Source: Firmicutes bacterium UBA4916
GTDB lineage: Bacteria; Bacillota; Clostridia; Tissierellales; Tepidimicrobiaceae
Assembly (NCBI GenBank): GCA_002398845.1
Contig: DHBY01000031.1
Location: 1-20,983, forward strand
Direction of reading: 5' to 3'
Length of the DNA stretch: 20,983 bases
In this document: one piece after another, positions 15,542 to 20,983 of the stretch
Layout of the letters: every line of letters begins with the position of its first letter
Numbering within the stretch: position 1 is the stretch's first letter
The notes under the pieces: model-generated
Told to the model about the DNA's origin: nothing
The model's input: only the letters and a program-made list of their open reading frames with translations
Databases searched by the model: none
Program-made: the position numbers and the translations under genes

Positions 15542-15572
15542 CACCAATGGTCCCTTTTACGACACCAAAGGT
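15542..15572 (-). promoter_or_regulatory. Direct repeats with 21-bp spacing, possible response-regulator site
   Basis: On the minus strand, ACCTTTGGTG (15572-15563) and ACCATTGGTG (15551-15542) match at nine of ten bases and start 21 bp apart, two helical turns. LytTR-type response regulators, the usual partners of GHKL kinases like the one just upstream, bind imperfect direct repeats with this phasing. The site lies directly upstream of the exporter pair. The repeat sequence itself is not the known AgrA or VirR consensus. Confidence 0.4.
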
Positions 15573-15573
15573 A

Positions 15574-16299
15574 CTATATAGGTAAAGTTATCTCAGTTGC
15601 AAATACCCCTTCTTCTGACTGTCTATTTATAAAACCTCCATATTTATTTACTATACTATCCACTCTTTTTAAACCAAAGCCGTGATTTGCTCCTAGCTTT
15701 GTAGATATGTATTCTAAGCCTGACTCTTTTATATTTCCTTCCGTAGAATTAGCTATAGAAATATAAAGTTGTCCCTTCATCTCTCTTATATATACTCTTA
15801 TAAATCTATCCCTTGGGTTTTCAAGTTTAATTGCAGCCTCCATAGCATTATCCATTAGATTTCCAATTATAACGCATAGATCTATATCCGCTACTTGAAG
15901 ATTTTTAGGTACTGTTGCCTTTGCATTTACTTTTATGTCTTGACTAATGGCTAAAGATAATTTACTGTTTAAAATAGCATCTACCATAAGATTTCCCGTT
16001 TTTAAAACTGTATCTATATCGGTTAAATCCCTGTCTAAGTCATTTAAATATATATCCATCTCTTCATATTTCTCCAATTCCAGATAAGCCTTCATCAATT
16101 GTATATGATTATGATAATCATGTTTCCAGCCCCTCATCTCTTTGTAGATATTTTCAACTTCGCTATAGTGCTTTGTCATAAGATCATTTTGATAATTTGT
16201 AATACGCTTATCCACTAGTTTGGATAGTATGTACCTCATAATGAAAAATATAATGATAATTGAAACCAAGGCTAAACTAATTATCATATGTTTATCCAT
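15574..16299 (-). CDS. GHKL-domain sensor histidine kinase with one membrane helix
   Basis: The 241-residue protein starts with a single hydrophobic helix (residues 6-25), followed by a short coiled segment. The phospho-acceptor box is WKHDYHNHI, with His60 next to Asp61, of the type seen in AgrC/DcuS-like kinases. The ATPase domain has the N box IIGNLMDNAMEAA (144-156) and a G box GFGLKRV (207-213). There is no extracellular sensor domain, and the kinase is much shorter than AgrC (about 430 residues). It may sense the membrane or work with a membrane partner such as the exporter. No response regulator is adjacent. GAGGTGG precedes the ATG. Confidence 0.88.
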   Translation of the reverse strand: MDKHMIISLALVSIIIIFFIMRYILSKLVDKRITNYQNDLMTKHYSEVENIYKEMRGWKHDYHNHIQLMKAYLELEKYEEMDIYLNDLDRDLTDIDTVLKTGNLMVDAILNSKLSLAISQDIKVNAKATVPKNLQVADIDLCVIIGNLMDNAMEAAIKLENPRDRFIRVYIREMKGQLYISIANSTEGNIKESGLEYISTKLGANHGFGLKRVDSIVNKYGGFINRQSEEGVFATEITLPI

Positions 16300-16330
16300 C
16301 TAAACCACCTCTAATAAAATTCTTTATTAA

Positions 16331-16339
16331 ATTATATCA
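16331..16339 (-). promoter_or_regulatory. Candidate extended -10 promoter of the kinase-exporter operon
   Basis: The minus strand reads TGATATAAT at 16339-16331, a perfect TATAAT preceded by TG at the extended -10 position. No good -35 is seen. It lies about 31 bases upstream of the kinase ATG and downstream of the terminator at 16406-16439. Confidence 0.5.
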
Positions 16340-16405
16340 TAATCATACCAATTTTTCTGAATTAGCTGAAATTATGAAACGATAAAAAATGTGGTATTAT
16401 TATAA

Positions 16406-16439
16406 CACAAAAACGGGCTATTTAAAGCCCGTTTTTGTG
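16406..16439 (-). terminator. Intrinsic terminator of the solute-binding protein gene
   Basis: A perfect 14-bp stem, CACAAAAACGGGCT with its complement, surrounds a 6-base loop. The T-run lies in the 3' arm on either strand, so it may work in both directions. It lies about 105 bases past the stop of the solute-binding protein gene and separates it from the kinase. Confidence 0.85.
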
Positions 16440-16543
16440 AAATTAAACTATTTTAATTTGTGTATTTTACTTACCTTTAGAATTTATCTACTTTAAACTT
16501 GCAAAGTCTAATTTAATTTTGCAATTGACCAAATAATATAAAA

Positions 16544-18133
16544 TTATTTAACGATGTGTAATCCGAAAAAGTCATGCATTTGTATTGGAGATATAATCAT
16601 TCCATCTACGTTTTTCCTTTTAGCAATATGTCCTTTTTCAGAACATGTAGGTATTACAGCACATTCTTTTGCCACAACTTTAGCTACTTCTTCATATTTT
16701 TTAACTTTAGCATCATTATCAGTAAGTTTTGAACCTTCATCTATTAATTTATCTATTTCATCACTCTTAAAGCAAGAGGCATTTGCCCCACCTGTACCAA
16801 TTGTTGCACTACCATAAAGTGGACGATAGGTATTATCTGGCTCAGCATTTGCATTCCAACCTGTATATGCTGCTTCATGATTAGCATGTCCTATCTTGTC
16901 ATAATATGCCGACTTTTCAAGAGTTTCTATCTTAATATCTATGCCTGCTTCTTTACATGCTGCTTGAATAACTTGGCAAGCACGAGCTCTAGTATCTCCA
17001 AATGTGGAAATTGTAAAGCTAAATCCATCTGGTTTTCCGCCTTCTACAAGCTTTTCTTTTGCCTTTTCAATATTATATTCACGTTTTTCAACATCATCTG
17101 TATAACCTATAGCTGCAGGCCCTATACAAGTATAGCAAGGGGTTGCTTGACCATCAAATTGAACTTGTATAATATCATCACGATTTACACAATATGCTAC
17201 AGCTTCCCTAAGTGCTTTATTGTTAAATGGCTCTTTACTACAGTTTAATGCTAAAAATTCAAGTGCAGTGGATTGATATTCCATTAAATCAATGTTTTTA
17301 TCTTTTTTTATATTTTCAATATCAACATTTGGAACATTTAATAAAAGATCTATTTCACCTGCTTGTAATGCAACTGTCCTTGAAGTCTCTTCTGGTATAA
17401 CCTTACAAACTAATCTATCTGCTTGTGCCTTAAATTTATCATTCCAATAATTTGGATTCTTTTTTAAAGACCATTGACTTCCAAGAGTCCATTTGTCAAA
17501 CATATATGGTCCAGTTCCTACTGGGCCTTCATCAAGGCTTTTATTTTCTGCATCCATTTTTTCTACATATTCTTTATCTAATATTGAACAACACATATGA
17601 GCTAATGATGATATAATTGTAGAAGTTGGTTGTTTTAAATGAATGATAAATGTTAAATCATCTATAACTTCTACACTATCTATATCTGACACAAGATGTC
17701 CAGCATTTCCTGAACTGTGTTGTCTATCTAATGAAAATTTAACGTCTTCAGATGTTAAAGGATCTCCGTTGTGGAATTTAATACCTTCATTTAATTTGAA
17801 TTTTATATCCTTATCACTACCTTCAACATATTCGTAGGATTCTGCAAGATATGGTTCAAATTCATTTGTCTCAGGGTTAAGCCTAATAAGTGTCTCGTAT
17901 ATACTCCTAATTGCAGGTGCTGAAGCAATATCATTCATTTTATGAGGATCTAGTGATGTTAAATCTGCTTTTGAAGCAATTGTAATGGTATCGCCTTCAG
18001 TTTTTGCACTGTTAGTTGAACTTCCAGTTGAATCCCCAGTTGATTTTTTTTCTTCCTTACCACATCCGGCAAGAGAGAAGATCATTGCACCGGCGATTAA
18101 AAATGCTATTAGCCTTTTACCAAACTTATTCAT
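16544..18133 (-). CDS. Family-5 solute-binding lipoprotein for oligo/dipeptide uptake
   Basis: The 529-residue protein begins with a lipoprotein signal: basic residues, a hydrophobic stretch (8-20) and the lipobox Leu-Ala-Gly-Cys with the lipid-carrying Cys24. A Ser/Thr/Lys-rich linker runs to about residue 45. The mature part matches the DppA/OppA family (SLDPHKMND; IYETLIRLNP; LNEGIKFHNGDPLTSEDVKFSLDR; GPVGTGPYMFDKW; LKKNPNYW). It captures peptides outside the membrane and passes them to the permease whose parts are encoded to the right. The ligand cannot be told from the sequence. GGAGG stands 8 bases before the ATG. A terminator separates it from dppF, so it is probably expressed separately and at a higher level. 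Confidence 0.93.
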   Translation of the reverse strand: MNKFGKRLIAFLIAGAMIFSLAGCGKEEKKSTGDSTGSSTNSAKTEGDTITIASKADLTSLDPHKMNDIASAPAIRSIYETLIRLNPETNEFEPYLAESYEYVEGSDKDIKFKLNEGIKFHNGDPLTSEDVKFSLDRQHSSGNAGHLVSDIDSVEVIDDLTFIIHLKQPTSTIISSLAHMCCSILDKEYVEKMDAENKSLDEGPVGTGPYMFDKWTLGSQWSLKKNPNYWNDKFKAQADRLVCKVIPEETSRTVALQAGEIDLLLNVPNVDIENIKKDKNIDLMEYQSTALEFLALNCSKEPFNNKALREAVAYCVNRDDIIQVQFDGQATPCYTCIGPAAIGYTDDVEKREYNIEKAKEKLVEGGKPDGFSFTISTFGDTRARACQVIQAACKEAGIDIKIETLEKSAYYDKIGHANHEAAYTGWNANAEPDNTYRPLYGSATIGTGGANASCFKSDEIDKLIDEGSKLTDNDAKVKKYEEVAKVVAKECAVIPTCSEKGHIAKRKNVDGMIISPIQMHDFFGLHIVK

Positions 18134-18190
18134 TTTATATGCCTCCTCAATTTAAATTATAAATTATAATTATAAATTTCATTTATAGTC

Positions 18191-18397
18191 TTAAATATCT
18201 AATACATATGCTATTGTCAATTTTGCTGTATTAAATATAGAGCTATCAAAAGTACGTTCTACTCCTTTATCATCAATGAATCTACTTCCTATTCTCCCAT
18301 TTCCCATATATTCGAAATATAGTTCAACCGATATAACATCTCCATATAATATCAATGAATTATATAAATATTTAATATATTTTATATTATACCACAT
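18191..18397 (-). CDS. Doubtful 68-codon ORF in the leader of the solute-binding protein gene
   Basis: I do not recognise this product. The first 18 residues are a Tyr/Ile/Leu-rich stretch read from AT-rich DNA that overlaps a TATAAT-like box, so they are probably not translated. The last 50 residues (from VELYFEYMGNGRIGSRFIDD) look protein-like, with alternating polar and hydrophobic residues. No ribosome binding site fits the ATG at 18397. A shorter form from the ATG at codon 31 also lacks a clear site. It may be a decayed gene fragment, a small real gene with an unusual start, or chance. Confidence 0.25.
   Translation of the reverse strand: MWYNIKYIKYLYNSLILYGDVISVELYFEYMGNGRIGSRFIDDKGVERTFDSSIFNTAKLTIAYVLDI
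18192..18220 (-). promoter_or_regulatory. Candidate promoter of the solute-binding protein gene
   Basis: A perfect TTGACA (18220-18215) is followed after 17 bases by TATTTA (18197-18192), a weak -10. It is about 60 bases upstream of the ATG. A second possibility is an extended -10, TGGTATAAT at 18394-18386, which would give a leader of about 245 bases. Confidence 0.4.
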
Positions 18398-18567
18398 AAA
18401 ACGACATTATTATATATATTTCTACAAATTTTTAATTGGGCTTATTTTGATTATATTACAAAACCTGAATTTTAGGCTGCATTAAATTACAAAGTTGGCA
18501 TGGGAAGATTGATAATGGATACCCTATTCCATACCTCATCATCTATATCATTATTCCAAAAATCCAT
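18398..18567. other. Intergenic stretch without recognised content
   Basis: This AT-rich stretch lies between the doubtful ORF and the dppF terminator. CCCATGCCA on the minus strand (18503-18495) recurs in the terminator at 18568-18609, about 80 bases away, possibly a trace of a duplicated or decayed terminator. No coding frame or convincing RNA is seen. Confidence 0.4.
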
Positions 18568-18609
18568 AAAAAAATGCTGGCATGGGGATAGTCCCTCTGT
18601 CAGCATTTT
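18568..18609 (-). terminator. Intrinsic terminator of the peptide importer operon
   Basis: AAAATGCTG pairs with CAGCATTTT, and GGGA with TCCC inside. On the minus strand the stem runs into TTTTTTT. It begins just 3 bases past the dppF-type stop at 18612. Confidence 0.85.
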
Positions 18610-18611
18610 GA

Positions 18612-19562
18612 TTATTTATATAAATGACATGCTACAAAATGTTCTGGTTCAAGCTCTAAAAATTCTGGTGATTTACTAAAACATTCATCTTTAGCATACT
18701 CACATCTTGCTGCAAATCTACATCCTGGTTTTGGATTTATAGGAGAACTGATTTCTCCTTTAAGCAACACACGCTTAGGACGATTGTGTATGCTTGGAAT
18801 AGGTATTGCAGAAAGCAATGCCTTAGTATATGGGTGCATAGGCTTTTCAAATAACTTTTCTGAAGGAGCCTTTTCCACCATTTTCCCCAAATACATAACA
18901 AGTATATCGTCTGCAAAATAGTTTACAACAGATAGATCATGGGTAATAAATATATACGTAAGCTGTCTATCTTTTTGTAATTGCTTAAGAAGGTTAAGAA
19001 TTTGGGCCTGTATAGATACATCTAATGCTGATACAGGTTCATCACAAACGATAAATTTGGGATCCAATGCCAATGCCCTTGCAATTCCAATTCTTTGCCT
19101 TCTACCACCATCTAATTCATGTGGATAGGTATTGACCAATCTTTCTGCCAATCCAACAACCTCCATAAGCTCCAACACCTTCTTGTGAACCTCTTCTTTG
19201 GTCTTATATACCTTATGAAGATAAAGGGGGTCTGCAATAATTTCACTTACGGTTCTCCTTGGATTAAGAGATGCAAATGGATCCTGAAATATAATTTGCA
19301 TTTCCCTTCTCATATCACGCATTTCTTCTTTATTAAGCTTCGCTAAATCTTTTCCTTCAAACAATACCTCACCTGAGGTTGGTTCATGAAGTCTAAGAAT
19401 AGTACGTCCACATGTGGACTTCCCACATCCTGATTCTCCAACCATACCTAGTGTTTTTCCTTTTTCTATTTTAAAACTTAAGCCATCTACCGCATGAAGC
19501 ATTCCATTTTTAACTTTAAAATACTTTTTTAAATCCTTAACTTCCAATAATATCTCACTCAT
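18612..19562 (-). CDS. Peptide ABC importer ATPase, DppF/OppF type
   Basis: This 316-residue ATPase powers peptide uptake together with its partner encoded upstream. Walker A is GESGCGKS (42-49), the Q-loop is FQDPFASLNPR, the signature is LDGGRRQR (150-157) in place of LSGGQ, and Walker B is IVCDEPVSALD (171-181). The C-terminal oligopeptide-importer extension has HPYTKALLSAIP and a cysteine-containing tail (GCRFAARC, DEC, VACH). LDGGRRQR is, as far as I recall, common in Firmicute OppF proteins, so it need not mean loss of function. The ATG overlaps the end of the previous gene by 8 bases and follows AGGAGGGG. A terminator follows at once. Confidence 0.95.
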   Translation of the reverse strand: MSEILLEVKDLKKYFKVKNGMLHAVDGLSFKIEKGKTLGMVGESGCGKSTCGRTILRLHEPTSGEVLFEGKDLAKLNKEEMRDMRREMQIIFQDPFASLNPRRTVSEIIADPLYLHKVYKTKEEVHKKVLELMEVVGLAERLVNTYPHELDGGRRQRIGIARALALDPKFIVCDEPVSALDVSIQAQILNLLKQLQKDRQLTYIFITHDLSVVNYFADDILVMYLGKMVEKAPSEKLFEKPMHPYTKALLSAIPIPSIHNRPKRVLLKGEISSPINPKPGCRFAARCEYAKDECFSKSPEFLELEPEHFVACHLYK

Positions 19563-20565
19563 GGTCTCCCCTCCTGTCTATCTTAACTCCACTATCCTTT
19601 TCAAAAGCAAGACAGGAAACATAATGTGTGTCGCTAATACGTGTTACCCCTGGAAATTTAGTCTTACAAATTTCCTTGGCATGAGCACATCTTGGATGGA
19701 AAGGGCATCCTGTAGGCAAATTTGATGGATCAGGTACAAGCCCAGGTATAGGGCGTAATGGCTCATTCCTCTTTTGTATATTAGGTAATGAATCAAATAA
19801 GCCTTTAGTATAAGGATGATAATAATCATCAAATATATCCTCTAATGTGCCATGCTCAACAATACTTCCTGCATACATTATAGATACTTCATCGCAAATT
19901 TCAGCTACAACACCTAAATCATGAGTTATTAAAATCATTGAAGTATCATATTTATCACGCAATTGTTTCATAAGTTCAAGTACCTGTGCTTGAATTGTAA
20001 CATCAAGAGCTGTTGTAGGTTCATCTGCTATAAGCACCTTAGGATTACAAGCAAGTGCTATAGCAATAATGACACGTTGTTTCATACCACCTGAAAATTG
20101 ATGTGGATATTCTCCTGCCCTATCTCCAGGTATTCCTACTAATTCAAGCATCTCTTTAGCTTTTTCATAGGATTCATTTTTGCTAACGTCTTGGTGTATT
20201 TTTATAACCTCAGCAATTTGATCTCCTACTGTTAAAACAGGGTTTAAAGATGTCATAGGATCTTGGAATATCATGGATACAGTGTTTCCACGAATAAGTT
20301 CCATATCCTTTTCTGTATATTCAAAGATATTTTTACCTTCAAGTTCTATTTTCCCGCTTTTTATAACTCCGGGTGGATCTGGTACTAATCTTAATATGGA
20401 TAAAGCAGTAGTTGTTTTTCCTGCACCTGTTTCTCCTACTAGCCCAAGGGTTTTCCCTTTTTTAAGATTAATATCAATCCCATTTACCGCTTTTACGGTT
20501 CCATCTTCTGTCTCATAATATACTGCCAAATTTTCAATATTAAGAACAAAATCTGCTTTATTCAT
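19555..20565 (-). CDS. Peptide ABC importer ATPase, DppD/OppD type
   Basis: This 336-residue ATPase is the second motor subunit of the importer. Walker A is GETGAGKT (44-51), the Q-loop is FQDPMTSLNP, the signature is FSGGMKQR (157-164) and Walker B is VLIADEPTTALD (177-188). The C-terminal extension has HPYTKGLFDSLP, PIPGLVPDP and a Cys-rich tail (GCPFHPRCAHAKEIC, HYVSC), which in related DppD-type proteins can bind an iron-sulfur cluster. The frame is open to 20601, but ATG 20565 follows GGAAGG by 6 bases and gives the usual N-terminus. It lies 39 bases after the permease gene. Confidence 0.95.
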   Translation of the reverse strand: MNKADFVLNIENLAVYYETEDGTVKAVNGIDINLKKGKTLGLVGETGAGKTTTALSILRLVPDPPGVIKSGKIELEGKNIFEYTEKDMELIRGNTVSMIFQDPMTSLNPVLTVGDQIAEVIKIHQDVSKNESYEKAKEMLELVGIPGDRAGEYPHQFSGGMKQRVIIAIALACNPKVLIADEPTTALDVTIQAQVLELMKQLRDKYDTSMILITHDLGVVAEICDEVSIMYAGSIVEHGTLEDIFDDYYHPYTKGLFDSLPNIQKRNEPLRPIPGLVPDPSNLPTGCPFHPRCAHAKEICKTKFPGVTRISDTHYVSCLAFEKDSGVKIDRRGDHE

Positions 20566-20604
20566 CTTTACCTTCCTTTCATCCCTTATACTATTAATCA
20601 ATAA

Positions 20605-20983
20605 CTATCGTTTTAACTTTGGATCAAGGGCATCCCTCAACCCATCTCCCAATAGATTAATAGCAAGCGAAGTTAATGCAATAGCAATTCCTGGAAAAAC
20701 AGTAAGATAATTCGAATCACGGATATAAGTTCTTCCACCTGCAAGCATTGATCCCCATTCTGGCTTAGGTGGTTGTACACCAAGACCTATGAAACTAAGG
20801 GATGCTATAACAAGTATAGCAGATGCTATAGCTATGGAACCTTGCACGATAATAGGTGCCATACAATTTGGCAATACTTCCTTATAAATAATTCTAGAAT
20901 TTTTAGCACCACATGCCCTTGCTGCTTCAACAAACTCCTGATCCCTTACTCCAAGTACGGCTGCTCTTACTATACGTGCAAAA
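20605..20983 (-). CDS. Peptide ABC importer permease, DppC/OppC type (partial, 5' end outside)
   Basis: The frame is open to the right edge and reads FARIVRAAVLGVRDQEFVEA onward. The cytoplasmic EAA loop typical of importer permeases (EAARACGAKNSRIIYKEVLP) is followed by two or three membrane helices (IIVQGSIAIASAILVIASLSF; FPGIAIALTSLAINLLG). SFIGLGVQPPKPEWGSML and LGDGLRDALDPKLKR are hallmark C-terminal blocks of DppC/OppC. About 125 residues are present of a usual 300. The gene begins upstream of the window, where a DppB-type permease is expected. Confidence 0.95.
   Translation of the reverse strand, partial: FARIVRAAVLGVRDQEFVEAARACGAKNSRIIYKEVLPNCMAPIIVQGSIAIASAILVIASLSFIGLGVQPPKPEWGSMLAGGRTYIRDSNYLTVFPGIAIALTSLAINLLGDGLRDALDPKLKR

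Noticed and set aside
8856..16510. The 13-base string CTTGCAAAGTCTA occurs at 8856-8868 and 16498-16510, both just 3' of genes.
   Set aside because: In 21 kb of AT-rich DNA, a shared 13-mer is expected by chance, and the flanks do not match.
18612..19562. Degenerate ABC signature LDGGRRQR in the DppF-type ATPase, seen as possible loss of function.
   Set aside because: As far as I recall, this variant is common in intact Firmicute OppF/DppF proteins, and all other motifs are present.
1..20983. Search for CRISPR arrays, insertion sequences, tRNA genes and phage attachment sites.
   Set aside because: No regularly spaced repeats, transposase-like frames, cloverleaf sequences or terminal repeats were seen by reading; tools might still find weak ones.

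Overview
The window looks like chromosome of a low-GC anaerobic Firmicute, most likely class Clostridia. The evidence is AT-rich codon use, strong AGGAGG-type ribosome binding sites, a glmS ribozyme, and an oxygen-sensitive glycyl-radical enzyme. Every recognised gene except one lies on the minus strand, so the loci below are described in transcription order from right to left. Genus and species cannot be told from the sequence.

Right end (20983-18568): the end of an oligopeptide/dipeptide ABC importer operon. It holds a partial dppC/oppC permease, then dppD- and dppF-type ATPases that overlap by 8 bases, then a terminator. A family-5 solute-binding lipoprotein follows (18133-16544). It has its own candidate promoter and a strong terminator, and a doubtful 68-codon ORF lies in its leader. 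Next (16299-11790) come a small GHKL sensor kinase without a response regulator in the window and two tandem ABC exporter half-transporters that probably work as a heterodimer. A pair of direct repeats 21 bp apart lies between the kinase and the exporters. A bidirectional terminator separates them from the only plus-strand gene, a YdjM/DUF457-type membrane protein (11092-11679). That gene diverges from glmS (10706-8883), whose leader contains a recognisable self-cleaving glmS ribozyme. glmS ends in an intrinsic terminator.

Left part (8564 to beyond base 1): a long operon for a glycyl-radical bacterial microcompartment that cleaves choline (cut/GRM type). Order: ten-helix DMT-like transporter, small winged-helix-like protein, two BMC hexamer shell proteins, CutC choline trimethylamine-lyase, CutD activase, PduU/EutS-type shell protein, EutP/PduV-like GTPase, EutJ-like chaperone, a divergent shell protein with a Gly-Asn-Cys-Pro-Gln motif like the Fe-S shell protein GrpU, EutN vertex protein, and EutQ-like cupin. 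A ribosome binding site at bases 6-11 shows that another gene starts just past the left edge. The aldehyde dehydrogenase, alcohol dehydrogenase and phosphotransacylase needed to finish acetaldehyde metabolism are absent here and probably lie further left. CutC should split choline into trimethylamine and acetaldehyde inside the shell, with CutD installing the glycyl radical.

The least ordinary observations are the GrpU-like shell protein in a choline-type locus, the EutP homologue with a broken G3 motif, a 28-base hairpin between cutC and cutD, the uncharacterised winged-helix protein, and two palindromes upstream of the operon that could be operators.
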